This document shows positions 35,340-47,960 of a DNA stretch of 64,000 bases, piece after piece. The notes beneath the pieces were generated by a model. The model saw only the letters and a list, made by a program, of their open reading frames with translations, was not told the DNA's origin and did no database searches. A program made the translations under genes and the position numbers. Source of the stretch: Pleurodeles waltl (Eukaryota > Chordata > Amphibia > Caudata > Salamandridae); the NCBI RefSeq assembly GCF_031143425.1, contig NC_090439.1, positions 639,903,465 through 639,967,464 on the forward strand. The letters run 5' to 3'. Within the stretch, counting starts at the first letter, position 1; every line of letters starts with the position of its first letter.

Positions 35340-37215
35340 TTATTTCTTAAGACTAATGATATCTTATATCCTTCTCAGAATGGCTTTAGACCAGGAAGTA
35401 GTACAGAAATGGTTTTGAGAGCAAGACAGTTCAGCAGCCTTAATTCTTCTAGATTTGAGCGCACCCTTTGATACTGTCTCACATCCTGTCCTGAATCAAA
35501 TGGTAGAAAAGACTGGCATCTCTGGGATGTCACTAAAATGGCTAGCATCTTTTCTTGGAAATAGATTTTTTTCAAGTGTGCAAAGAAACTATGTTGTCCA
35601 AAACCCACCTCCTAAAATTTGAGGTGCCCCAGGTTTCGTCACTAACCCCCATTTTGTTTAACCTGTATGTTTTTCCGCTGGCAGAGATTGTGAAGGCTTG
35701 CGATTCTTCAAATGTGTCATACACAGATGACACACAAATCATCATCTCCCTCTTTCCCCACATAGAAAAGACGTCTAACCAACTTAACGACTGCTTAAAG
35801 CATGTAGTAGACTGGGGGGCATATTTATACTTTGTTTGCGCCGAATGTGCGTCAAACATTCTGACACACATTCAGCGCAAACCTTGCCCCATATTTAAAC
35901 TATGACGTCCGACCCGCGGACGTCAAAAAACCTTGGTGTGCTTCATTTTTGGAATGCAGGAAACCTCCTTGCGTTAATGCCGTTCCCGTCCAAAAAATGA
36001 CTTTAAGGCCTGTGCGCCTTATTTATACTCCTGCGTCATTTTGATGCACAGGAGGGGGCGGGCCTTAAAAAAACGGCGCACAGCCTGATGTGCGCCGGTT
36101 TTTAACGCCTGGGTGAGGGCAGGCGTGAAGGGACCTGTGGACTCACTTCCATGGTCTCAGACCATGAAAGCAGTCCAGAGGTGCCCTTCCCTGTCCCCAG
36201 GGACACCCCCTGCCACCCTCACCCACCCCTGGAGGACACTCATAGATGGGGGGATCCATCCCAGGTAAGTACAGGTAAGTTGAGGTAAGTATTATTTTTT
36301 TATTTTTTAAAGAGGCAAAGGGGGGCCTAATTTGGGCCCCCCTACATGCCACTGTGCCCAATGGCCATGCCCACACCAGCGCTGGTTTGCATCAAAAAGT
36401 ATAAATATGGGCCTGGATGTCTATGATCAGTCTAAAATTAAATGGAGAAAAGACGGAAGTGCTAGTGGTTGCAACAATCCTGCTCATTGGATGGAATTGA
36501 ACTGGCTGGATTATCTCAGCACTCAGCCCAACGGTAAATCAGAGGTCAGGAGTCTGGGCTTTTGGATCAACAGCAGTCTTTCTGTGGAGGTTCAGTGCAA
36601 GAAATTAGCATCAAACTGTTTTGGCCCACTCAGAATACTGAGAAAACTGTTAAGATGACTGCCAGAACTTCACGTGGATTGGTTGTGCAAAGTCTGGTAA
36701 TATCACAATTAGATTATGAAAACTCTTTGTATCTGGGGAGTCTCAAATCTGTCGTGAAAAGACTCCAGGTAATCCAAAACACCACAGCCCGGATTCTATT
36801 AAAAATCCCCAAGCACCAATCGGCCACAACAGCCCTGGCGACAGTGCACTGGCTTCCAGTATACAAAAGAATCCAATTTGTCACTCTGTCTTGCTCATCG
36901 AGCAATGGACAAGCAGGGGCCTTGGCAGATATAGAGATTAACATCCTACAACCCTATGGTAACTTTGCACTCCACAAACCAGCAACTGTTTGTGGTCCCT
37001 AGGATTAAGAAAACCAGGGGTCAGGGATGCTCATTTGCCTTCCTTGCTCCCAATCTCTGGAACACCCTTGTGGTGAAAGAAGAAATGTTGTGTCAAAACT
37101 AAGATTGAGAAAATTCTTGAAGACTGCACGTTTTAAGATAACCTGTACTCTTTGATGTAATGTCTCAGTGCTTGGAGGCCCTTCAAGTAGCCATGCGCTT
37201 TAGAAATCTACATGA
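35340..37215 (+). mobile_element. L2/CR1-type LINE remnant, split by a MITE
   Basis: Reverse-transcriptase fragments in order: QNGFRPGSSTEMVLRA, FDTVSHPVLNQMV, GISGMSLKWLASFLGNRFF, then a frameshifted ADDTQ-like region before 35815. After the MITE come SLGFWINSSLSVEVQCKKL, LQVIQNTTARILL and VHWLPVYKRIQ, then a C-terminal ...FLKTARF and a gcgctttagaaatctacatgaata tail. Multiple frameshifts. The two halves join if 35816-36413 is removed. Confidence 0.85.
35816..36413. mobile_element. 598-bp 'ATATTTATAC' MITE, copy 3, TGG duplication
   Basis: GGGGCATATTTATAC and GTATAAATATGGGCC ends, TGG at 35813-35815 and 36414-36416. Shorter than copies 1 and 2 by an internal deletion toward the right end (ccatgcccac joins accagcgctgg). 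It carries three tandem sites: CAGGTAAGT at 36262 and 36272 and GAGGTAAGT at 36282. Inserted in the LINE. Confidence 0.88.
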
Positions 37216-37219
37216 ATAA

Positions 37220-39030
37220 CATAGAATAGAATCGAGATCGATAACAGAGCATTACATTCATCTTGACTGAAAACCTGGAATGGAAAATTACACCCAGGGT
37301 ATTATGTGCATCATTAATGTATTGCCTCTTCAGATTTGAGTGTTTATAAGTCTATTTGTTACAAATTGACCATGGTACCAATCCTTACAAATGCATATTT
37401 CATGTTACTTTGATTCATTTCATAATATTTCAAGCTAAAACTACCGAAGTAGGTTATTAACATGATCTGACAGCTTTTGTTAAAATAAGCATTGATAATA
37501 CTCTCAGTAGACTCATGACAAAATGTGGTACCTTAATGCTGATATGAAAGTTGTCATTCAACAGTAATTCAGTTAAATTGATGCATGGGTCCTCCCTTTC
37601 TTATTATTTTACTTTTTATTTGTGAGTAAGCAAAGAAGAGAGAACGTGTGAAGGAAAACCACCATGTATAATTCCATTAAATATTCAGTACAGATGTATT
37701 TTATAATACAGAATCTCCTAAAGACAAATAACTCATTTTGGTAACTGTGGACTCGGTTTACATTCCTTCTCCTCTTTCATGTAGCTGACGTGCCATTTCC
37801 TCGTAAATTTTCAACCCCTTTGATGACAAGTATGATAGAATTATATAATATAGTTCCCATTTCCGTAATTTCAGTTCTCAGTTTCCCCTCTTACTGATCT
37901 TCCTACTCTATTAATACATACATAAATTCATATGCCTACACAAATATTGCCTGAAATGGCATCGTACATGGATTCATTCATTTGGATTAACGCTGCTCCA
38001 GCATTCGTTTCTAAACCATGAACACTATGCTGCCCACAACCCGCTTGTGGCAGAGCATTCCACCACATCTACAGCCTAGAGTGCAATGCACAAAATCGAC
38101 TTCTGTATGTCCCTGTCTCTGCCTTCTCTGTATCGTAGAATCTTGCCTATTGTTATCTTCAAATTGTTTTAAAGGTGTTACAAGTATTATTATTATTGCA
38201 TCTAAAGTACTCTCCTCGCCTCCTGTAGACCATTACTCACTATTGAATCTTTCAATGATGTAGATCCCCAAAATTAAGATCAAGAGTATCCTGCCTAATT
38301 TGTCATTCAAAATTGAATTGGTATTACTATCTATCTATCGATCTAGCTATCTATAGGACCTCTTAAGTATAGCTATTTATATATATTTAAATCATGGCCT
38401 GTATTCTACCATACAGTCTGTGATGTGGGGTGGCTGGTGATCAGCTCGTCAGCCAGATATGATGCCCACCTTTAGATCTGCCTAATGCGATCACTGGGCA
38501 CCTACCCAATTGTCACTTTAAAGACAGAACTAGGAAAGGGTAATATAAATAATCTTTCCTGCCTTTGTCCTGGTCAGAGTGATTCCACTGATTCAGCCAA
38601 TATGTCAACATCATGTTTCATGCGATTTGTTTTCTTTGCTGGCCATTTGATTGCTTCCTGAGGCACAGCGTGCCCATTCTTCTGTTTTCAGCATCAGATA
38701 ACCTTTAGGAAGATTAATTTACACCATTCAAAGAAGTTGTTAACTAATGAATAACGTTATTCACCTCACATACCATTATAATTATTATTTAAATACATTG
38801 TGTTAGTCAATTTATATAATTTCTCTGATGTGATAATTATTAAAGTAAATGTTAAACAGCAAAGTTATAGTTAGAATGTGCATATAGCATATTCATCATC
38901 CGTCTATTAAACCACAATTCCCTTTTTGTGGGTCTTCATTTTGACTTATGTAAGCAGTCTGGTCCTTGTATAATTTCGGTTTCATAGTGCAATTCTTAGC
39001 CCCTTTTTGTCCTGCAATTTTAATTCTAGG
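37220..39030. other. Intron 3 stretch, nothing recognised
   Basis: A/T-rich DNA. An (ATCT)n run lies at about 38329-38355; otherwise nothing classifiable. Confidence 0.5.
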
Positions 39031-39035
39031 ACGAG

Positions 39036-39729
39036 GGGCCAGATGTAGGTAGCTTGCAAATTGCGACTTGCAATTTGCGAGTCCGTGCGACTCGCAAATT
39101 GTAAGTCGCAATTTGGTATGCAGAAAGGTGTCTCAGACACCTTCTGCAACTTGCAATGGGGTCGCAAAGACCCACCTCATTAATATTAATGAGGTGGGTC
39201 GCAGTTTGCGACCCCATTGCGAGTATGGGCTCTCACGGGGATGGTGGCCTGCTGGAGTCAGCAGACCACCATGTCCGTGACTGCTTTTTAATAAAGCAGT
39301 TTTTTTTTCCATCTGCAGCCCGTTTTCCTTAAAGGAAAACGAGCTGCACTTGGAAAAAAAAACGAAACCTTTAGTTTCATTTTTTTCAGGGCAGGCAGTG
39401 GTCCATTGGACCACTGCCTGCCCTGAAAAAATATTTTTTTTTCCAATCACAAAGGGGAAGGGGTCCAATGGGGACCCCTTCCCGTTTGCGACTGGGTTAC
39501 CATCCACTTCAAGTGGATGGTAACTGCGATTTCATTTGCGACCGCTTTCGTGGTCGCAAATGAAATTGCATTGCATTGCGAGTCGCAAATAGGAAGGGAA
39601 CACCCCTTCCTATTTGCGAGTCGGATCCGACTCGCAAAATGCATTTTTGCATACCGGTGAGGCTTTTGTGCCTCGCAAACAGCGTTTTTCGCCGTTTGCG
39701 ACTCGCAAACGCCTTTTTACATCTGGCCC
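39036..39729. mobile_element. 694-bp MITE with GAG duplication
   Basis: GGGCCAGATGTAGGTAGC at the left, complement of TTTTTACATCTGGCCC at the right, GAG at 39033-39035 and 39730-39732. The interior is packed with GACTCGCAAA/TTTGCGAGTC repeats in both orientations, and paired blocks (ggtccaatg/ccattggacc-like) show further foldback structure. Long form of the 67-bp element at 26465. Confidence 0.85.
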
Positions 39730-40104
39730 GAGGTCCTGGAAGAACAATTCATGCCGCAGGATAAAAAGACACTTGCTTTAAAAGTTCGGAAAGAGTCAAT
39801 GGACTGTTACATAAGTAACATAGGACATTACATTGGTGGCTACAGGCCTGTTTAAAATGCTGCTCACCACAATTACTCATAGTTGACACCTGAGCAGCAA
39901 CTTCAGTACTTTAAAAAAAAAAGGTGATGATGTATTAAAAGACGCAGCTATAGCTTACGTGTATACCAATATGTGGCCTTCTACATTTCGTTACTGTCCT
40001 CTAATTTAATGGGTTAGAAAGTAGGGTTTTATTCTATGGCTCTTAGACCTAAATCCTAAGGGATTCAATTTTATATCACACTTTCTCCAATTTTAACCCT
40101 TATA

Positions 40105-40639
40105 ATATCATCAATCAGAGTATTTGTAAAGTGCACTACTCACCTGTGAGGGTCTCAAGACGCTGGGGGGCTGCTCCTGCTCGAAAACAGCCATGTCTTG
40201 AGATGTCTCCTGAAGGTAAGTAGGTCCTGTGTGTGACGCAGGTGGGTGGGAAGAGTGTTTCACGTCTTGACGGCGAGGTGGGAGAACGATCTGCCACTGG
40301 CGGTCATTCTGTGGATGCATGGGACGGTGGCGAGGGCAAGGTCAGCGGAGCAAAGCTGTCGGGTCGGGGTGTAGAAGGAGAGCCGTCTGTTGAGGTATTC
40401 TGGTCCGGTGTTGTGCAGTGCCTTGTGAGCATGGGTAAGGAATTTGAACGTGATTCTCTTGTTGACAGGGAGCTAGTGTAGGTCTCTTAGGTGGGCTGTG
40501 ATGTGGCAGTGGTGGGGGATGTCCAGGATGAGGCGTTGCGAGGCGTTCTGTAAGTGCTTCAGTCTTTTCTGGAGGATGGCTATGGTTCCTGCCTAGAGGG
40601 CATTGCCGTAGTCCAATTTTCTGCTTAGGAGGGCTTGGG
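40105..40639 (-). mobile_element. LINE 3' end (L2/CR1 type), minus strand
   Basis: Minus-strand translation across frames gives ALHNTGPEYLNRRLSFYTPT, then ASGRSFSHLAVKTWNTLPTH and FRRHLKTWLFEQEQ, the typical C-terminus of L2/CR1 ORF2, followed by a tail ending gcactttacaaatactctga near 40111. 5'-truncated and frameshifted. Confidence 0.75.
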
Positions 40640-40685
40640 TGCATTGCATATATAGTTATCATAGCATAACTATATATGCAATGCA
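40640..40685. repeat. Perfect 20-bp inverted repeat
   Basis: TGCATTGCATATATAGTTAT at 40640-40659 and its complement at 40666-40685 around a 6-nt loop, abutting the 5' limit of the LINE fragment. Confidence 0.85.
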
Positions 40686-40871
40686 TGTTTGCTGTTTTAA
40701 TATCACCTTGTATCTGTTGCTTAACTGTTTCGCCTGTAACAATTTTCTATGGTTGTTTTTGATTCAAGCATACTATAGGCTTTTGCAGGGATGAGCCTTG
40801 AGCTAATCCACTAAATCAAGAGTCACTAATAGCTACAGAGCCGTTGGTTCACTCCTAGTTTCAGATGTTCA

Positions 40872-41145
40872 ATTCACGTTGGTCAAACACACAAAAGGTG
40901 ATGGGAGGAATGCTTTCAATTTGTTTAACACTGACAATCACTTGGAGTAGCATCCTAGTTCCTTTGCCCACTCTGCCATCTCAGTTTGGATACAATCTGT
41001 GTTCCTTTTCCAAAGCGATATGGCATGGTGGGCAATGTACTGATGGGTTTGAATGCTACTCCGAGTGATTGCCAGTGGTTAGACTTATTGCAAGCATTTT
41101 TCTTTCACCTTTTGTGTGATTGATGAATTTATGTTGGACCAAATC
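40872..41145. repeat. Foldback element with about 65-bp diverged arms
   Basis: cacacaaaaggtgatgggag...ttggagtagcat (40888-40952) pairs, at roughly 80% by eye, with the region ending tcaccttttgtgtgattg (about 41050-41127). Probably an old MITE; termini not resolved. Confidence 0.6.
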
Positions 41146-42059
41146 ACCAGTGGAACACTATAGATAGAAGAAAAAGAGAGGGCCAAAATGTGCAAATCCT
41201 GTTGTAAACAGACAAAGCTGAGTTAAAGGCTCTGGAAGGTGATTTCTAGCTCATTTTGGTACCTTGAATATTCCTAAAGTACAAATTTACGTGATGTGTG
41301 CTGTGAAATGTAAAAATCAACAGTCACACTTATGCTGTCAAAACAACATTAGGCTTTGACAAAAAAAAAATACAAAATATATTGAAGAGACATTACAAAG
41401 AGGTTTAATTTGGGAATAGCAGCATTCTGGATAAAAACAACCTGAACTATTTATGTAGGTTTAGGAAATGTACTCTTAAAATAAGCCTTTCTCTGTGGTT
41501 CACTATCACTTGAGAGAGTCAGTGATTTTCCTTCTATTTACTCCGGGCCTGTTATGGATATTTTGTGCACAACATTGATTAGGTGCAGCCATAGGCAGCT
41601 TGAGGGTAAAAGTAAAACTCACAAATGTTTGACAATTTTCAAAATGTATAATGCTTAATCTGCAGTTGGCTTAACTGGCCCAACCCCAAAGGCCTCCCAT
41701 GAATTTACAAAGAGAATCCTGGCAAGCCACAGAGAACTCTGCAGAGGAAAATAGGAGCTCTTAAAAATCACATATTACCACTAGTATGCCTAGAGTCCCG
41801 CAACAGGCCAGAATTGTGTAAGAAATATGACTGGAAGGAGAACCTTGCAGCATCGGTGTTAGCTAAAAAAGAGAGAAATTTCCTAGAAAGTCAGGTAAGG
41901 GAGCTCAACCCAAGATAGTCATTTCCAATGCAATGTAACTCAATTTAAAAACAGAGGATATGAGAGGAATGAAAGTATGTCAATTAGAGCACTGGTTTCC
42001 CCTATCAACTGCCAAATATAGGTAAGTGGGGAAAAGTAGAGATTCCTATCGACAACTAT
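41146..42059. other. Intron 3 stretch, nothing recognised
   Basis: No coding sequence or classifiable repeat found. Confidence 0.45.
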
Positions 42060-43260
42060 CCCCTCTAATCTAAGGAAACTATTGCAATACGGTGGCCACT
42101 CCACTCCCATGCCGATTCTATACCCTATTGATCTGTCCTACACGTACTCGTATTGGGAGACCAGTCTTTCTGTCACCAGGTTCCTGTTAGTACATGCATC
42201 TTGCACAGTAGTTATAGAGGCCACATCCACTGATACCCTCTGGAAGTACTCTCAGCAATCATCAACTTATCTTCTGGGTCCACCTCTCAACAAAGGGAAA
42301 GCAGGGCAGGGATTAACATCTGCTCCTGGAAGCTATGTCCCCTCCAGCGCCTCTCTAGCCATTCCTGCAGAATGCCCAATAGTTAAAGCTCTCTTGGGCC
42401 CCACTTGCGGACCACGGTCAGATTGGCGGTCCATGTCATGGATGGCCGTTTCTGCTGCAGGTCGCGTTTTGAGCCGCTGCCTATTTTTCAGTCCACAGCA
42501 TGACCGGTACATCCTTTTTTGGGAACTGCTTCACCCTGCGCCTGCCTTTTGCCCTTATAATCTCTCTTAGCTACTTTTTCTGTCTTTTTTTCTTGTTTTC
42601 TCTTTCTTTGTGGTTTCCCTCTTAGCCATCTTTTCTTCTTCCCAGGAGTCTGTGTTTCCTTCCCTGTATGCTTTGCTTCCTCTTTTACACCATGGCTATT
42701 TTTCCATTCACTATAATGTGGCTTTTCCCAATTCAAGATGGTGTCTTCTGAACCTTTTTCCGTGTCACTTCCTGGTTGCCAGTATATAAGCTCAGTTGAT
42801 CTTCTGTTTCTTGCGTTGCAAACACTTCCGTTCTAGTGGAGCTCCTCGCTCCTGTATCCGGTGATTTTTTTGTACTTCTATTTTTCTTGTCTGCAGTTTT
42901 TGCTGTTTCCAGTTCGTATCATGCTTCTCTTTTTTCTCACCTCTTTTTTAGGAGTTCCTTGCTTTTGAGGTTTTTCCAAAGGATTGGGTTTTTTCCTCTG
43001 GGACTCCTCCTGGAGGTCACGGTCTGCCTGGTGTTACTCTATCAGAAGCACCGTGGCTACTGGAAAGGGTCTCCCTTACCTTGGTCAGTCCAGAACCAGC
43101 AAGAGACCAAGTGGTGCCTCAAGATTGGCAGATAACCGTGGTGAGAAGCATTCAGATCATGACAGATGGATGACAGCCGAACCACTTGACCTTCTCAAAT
43201 GGTTTCTTCTCATGGTCCCCAACTTTCTGCTTTTCTGAAGTGGAATGGGAATCCGGTCCT
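42060..43260 (+). mobile_element. Possible LTR-like repeat fragment
   Basis: Pyrimidine-rich, GC-richer DNA with a TATA-like gtatataagctcag at about 42782 and a GT/CT-rich downstream region, which resembles an amphibian LTR. No paired LTR, primer-binding site or gag/pol coding was found. The 162-codon frame at 42082-42570 shows no recognisable domain. Confidence 0.3.
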
Positions 43261-45490
43261 TTTTTCTGACTTTTGGAACTGTACTGGATTTCCAAGTTCA
43301 GCCTTCTGCTGGGGACTTGAAACACCCTTCTGTTGGTCTCCCCAGGGCCACTTCTATGACACATGAGTGCTGAATTAGAGGTCAGACTATTTGCTAAGCT
43401 CACATAAATCAGTGAGCTTGGAATCTACTAGGTTCTGCCTCAACTCTGTGACACAATGACCTAAACTATGCTCTCCCATAACAAAGTTATAGAGTCTATT
43501 ATAATCAATTACTTTTCACCTATTCACCCAACCCTAAACTGTCTTTAATGATCTGTCCACAAAATCTTCTCAGGACTGCTATAATTCCTATGGGGTGTGT
43601 CTAGACCTTCTAAAATATTTATCGGAAATAATACCAAAATTATGAATGAGGGCTGCCTTTGTGTAGGAGTGTTGTTCCCTATCTGTTTCAAACCCAGGTT
43701 GAGGATAGCATCACTCTCCTCCTGTAAAGGTATTTTACTCCTCGGAGTGGCCCACATTGCTCAAATCTAACTTAAGCATTTTTAAAGAAAGCTTACAAGC
43801 AGCAAACTAGTTATCTATATCTTCTTAAACTACATAGTTTGGCACAATACCTTTAGGAGGAGCAGGATATGGATGACCCCTCCTGGGTAGGTATGTTATT
43901 ATCACTGCCATCTTCCTCTCATGACTCTAATACACTCCTGGCTTTCATATTTTCTGCTGCTTAGTTTCATGGCCACTTTGGCTTTCCTTAACACCAAGGT
44001 CAGACTTCTATCCTCCAGCAATAGAGGTGCTGCTGCTGTTTTTTTCTCAGAAGCCAGGGCTACAGTTGCATTTTATATCTAAGGGGACAACTTCATCTCT
44101 TCAAGATAACTGCTGAATGTCTTTCTACAAATACATCAGGATCCCTACTTCTCCTCTCAGCAGCATGGGCAGCCACAGCCTTTTTCTCTTCAATAAAAGA
44201 AGCTGCCTTTTTCACCTTCAAGGCAAGAGTAGCCAGTTGCATTTCTATGTTCCTCTCAGGTTTTGTGAACCCATTTCCAATCTGTGACCTTCCCTGAGCC
44301 TCAAAAGTTAAAAGAAAAAGGTAAATGGGAGGTTGCTTTTGTCTGCCACATCTTCTCCCCAAACTATACTGTTAGCCAAAAATTTTGTGATGATCCATAA
44401 GGGTTCCTAACGTATGCTAATTGTATAGAGGAAAGGACAACTATTTCTAAAAGGTTTTGTTTTACAGGGATCACCTGAGGTATTCTTTTAAGGTTGAAAG
44501 GACCCTCGCCTATCAAGGTGGCATGCTTCATCACTGGACCCTGCTCCACACTAGGCAGACTGTGCAATGCCCTCAACTGAGGACTCTTCTGTGGATATCT
44601 TTTTCCTGTCCTTGATGGGTAGTAGTGGATAAGTGGTGATAGCCGGTAGTGACTGCAGTGAGCGATATTAAAATTGCTTGTACATAGCCAATATGTGCTC
44701 CTTTTATTCTTCATTGCTAATTCATAGAAATATTGATGTGGACCAGTTGAACATCAGTTATTATTTTGTCCTTGTATCTCGTCTAATTCTTTCACACCTT
44801 GCTGAACACAGTTCTTAAAGAATCTCTGCTCACCCTGGTAGTAATGACACAAACAGCATAAAGTTCCCCAGAATATTGCATGTTGTGTTCAAGTAATACC
44901 AAACAGTTTTAAAGTTCTTGTAAGGGAAAGCAGAGACATGCCTTTTTTTTGGCAAACACATCAAATCACCACAAGGTACCAAAACATGTCTGGGACGTAG
45001 GCATGGTTTCAGGCTTACTACAATATACTGAAGTTCAGGAGAGCTGAGTGGGTCAAATTGATTAAAGTGTTTGCTTTATTTTCTTCAATTTCAGTTCTTC
45101 AGTAGGTGAGCCTAATGATCTAGAGATGGTGAAGGTCCATCTAAGCTGGTTATATCATTGTTGACCATTGCTGAAGCATTCACATTTAAAAATAAAAGCT
45201 CTGAGCAGGACAAACCAGTATTCTATAGTTGTTGAGGTTACTTTGCCTCTGGAGTAGATCTGCCTCCTCCTTAACTCAATGTGTTACCTTTGAATGCTGT
45301 CACTTTTTTGATTCGTGAAATTCCAGGGCAGGGCATGGCTAGAAACTAACTGGGCAGTGCTCACACAGTCTAGTACCTTCACTCCGAGATCAAAGTGAAT
45401 CATTTTTTTGCAGCTGAAATCTCTAAGCCTTAATATCTGGCCAGCTGAGAAAGCATCAGCACTTTGTCCTGAGCCTCCAAAAGTGGAAAG
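43261..45490. other. Intron 3 stretch, unassigned
   Basis: Two short minus-strand frames occur (44093-44362, 89 codons, with a Lys/Ala/Glu-rich end; 44364-44714). Neither shows a domain I can name. They may be remains of a transposon ORF, but I cannot support that. Confidence 0.35.
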
Positions 45491-45498
45491 ATGACTAT

Positions 45499-45667
45499 GG
45501 GCCTGATTTAGAGTTATGAGTATGTGTTACTCCATCACAAATGGGATGGATACCCCGTCACCCGTATTAAAAATGCTTTATATCCAATGGCACTTGTAGC
45601 ATGGCAGATGGGAATATCCATCATGTCTGTGAAGAATAACTCATCAGCCAAGCTCTAATTTAAGCTC
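45499..45667. mobile_element. 169-bp 'CCTGATTTAGAG' MITE
   Basis: GGGCCTGATTTAGAG at the left and CTCTAATTTAAGCTC at the right form an imperfect inverted repeat. The interior tccatcacaaatgggatgga matches the pattern of the 8950 element. No duplication is preserved. Confidence 0.6.
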
Positions 45668-47960
45668 TGCGTCCCAATCAGTTCATGCTGCTAGAAACCA
45701 CAAAACTAGTAATGTTACATAATGTTACTTCATTGAATATATATTCAGTTAATCTTCATAATCAGTTTCCACTTATCATGAAATATAAATGTAGTACCTT
45801 ATCCCATTTGCGTCCCTATCAGCATATATATACATAATGAAAATCCCTCCAGTATTGGACAAATTCTTTCTGGTCTAAGGATTGGATGGGTGTTCTCGTG
45901 TTTGATCCTTTCTGTTTGGTAAACACCCAAATGAGGTTGTGTGCTGCTCACTTCTGGCCCTTCTCATTAACATGCATGTGATATCACTAGGAACATCACA
46001 TACATATCAGATGGGCCCGTAAAAGATTCTTTAGCCTCTCCCAGATCCATGGAAAGATAAAGCTGGTCAAAGGACAGTTCCCAACTTCTCTCTGGACATG
46101 CCCACCAGCTTAAGCTACTTTTTCTATTGTTGGGTGGGAGGGTTTTGAGAGAGGGGGTGAGAAGAGGAGCCTATCCACTCATATCCTCCCCCAGAACCCC
46201 TCCCACCTCATCAACAGAAGAAACAAACTAGGAGATGAGGACTATAAGATCGTTCATGAATTCTCTCCCCTTCCAATGCATGATTCCTGATTCAGTTTTT
46301 CCAAAGGTACTTCATCTGCCAATGCTTCTTTGTCCAGGTTAAGCAATGAAAGAGGAAGAATATGTGTATCCGTGCCCCATCAAGGATCCAGATGCTGTTT
46401 GTATTTTATTTAGCCTAAGAACAAAATCCAAACAGTGCCAATATTAGGGTATACTAACACATACAAATACATATTTGACTATCTTAAATGTATTTTTTTT
46501 TACTTTTTATGGAAAATATTTTGAGTTTTAATACATACTCATCACTGGTCATTACTATGCCAAAAACTGGAAAGAAGCAGCCATGGCCCATGAAAAAATG
46601 GGTTTGCCTAGTATTTAAGTATCTGTCAGGAAAGACAGCTTAGGAGAACACACCAATATTTAGCAAGCATATGGAAAACAATTAAAGATAAGAAACGTCA
46701 AGATATACATTCTTAACTTCAACTCAAGGCAGAATGGATTTAGTAAGATGTAATTGCAGCAAAAAAAGATTTGTAGTACAAGAGACCATATCACTCAAGA
46801 AAGTATAGCAAAATATTAGTTGAGAAAATTTTGAAAATGTGCATGCAATAACATAAAAAGTTAAATCAATGTCTTTAGATTTTTTAAACAAACATCATTT
46901 CGTTCCTGCAAACCATGAAACAAAATCCACACATATTGATGAAATTGAAACTGAATTACATAATCCCAATTGTTGCTGTACCATTACATTTCTTTTTTGT
47001 ATGCATGTATCTGTCCAAACTAATTATCTGAAAAGAATCCAAAATAAATCATTGTTAACAATCCATGTTTCTTTCAAGATGACCAGAAAGTTGAATACTT
47101 ATCCTATTCCCCTAATGTCATCATACAAACACAATCCTATTGGATTTAGCCACTACACTCTATTACATGTACAGTGCTTCCAAGTATGCCATTGTCTACT
47201 CCAATTGAACCAACAAATCCTGATTACATCTTCCAGGTACAGACACACAAAGTGCCTTGTAGTGATCTTTTTTCATCCAACAACAGACGTTTGACAATTC
47301 TAAAAACCAAATGTTAAAGTCAGTAGGAGCTGAGGTTTCACAGGTAAGCACCAAGGCTTCAGAATAGAATTCATTCATAAATAGGCTTTTGATCAACATT
47401 GATTTAGTTATTTAAAGTTATTAAACACTGTTTAGTTATTTAAAAGTTTGAACATTATATGAAGGTACATAGTTGTATTTCTTAAATTCTCGCACTTAGA
47501 GGCAATTAGGTTTCAACCAATACTCAAATTAGAAAAAAAAAGTTTTGGGAGAAGAAACAAAATTATGTGCTTTAACAAAATGCATATATTAAACAGTTGA
47601 AACAAAACATGAGGTCTGTTCTTATAACAGAGGCTAATGCTAAAATACAAATACGCATCTTTATCCTTTTTATTATGTTGCTTTCAAAGATGTGAATATG
47701 ACCAACAAAAGCAACATGAGAACGATTAGAAAGAAACTGTTGCCACTGTAAATCACATTTTCCTGAGAGTCTTCACTGTATACTCATTGCTTTGAATGAC
47801 AATAGAAGTAAGGTTTGCTGTTACAATAGGATTAATGCTGCATTATGTCTTATTGTTTGAAGTAAGATTTTGAGTGGTAATCCATATATTGTTCTTCTCT
47901 TTCTCTCTTTTTTCCCTGCTGCCTCTTGCTTGTGAATTCTTCTTGAACGGTTCTGTATGA
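45668..47960. other. Intron 3 stretch before exon 4, nothing recognised
   Basis: A/T-rich. A 141-codon frame (46869-47294) has low-complexity, non-protein-like composition and is not supported as a gene. Confidence 0.45.

Noticed and set aside
42082..42570. 162-codon + strand frame
   Set aside because: No known domain, inside a probable LTR-like repeat; composition does not look like a conserved protein.
46869..47294. 141-codon + strand frame before exon 4
   Set aside because: No similarity I can recognise, A/T-rich intronic composition, and no frame-compatible splicing to RP1.
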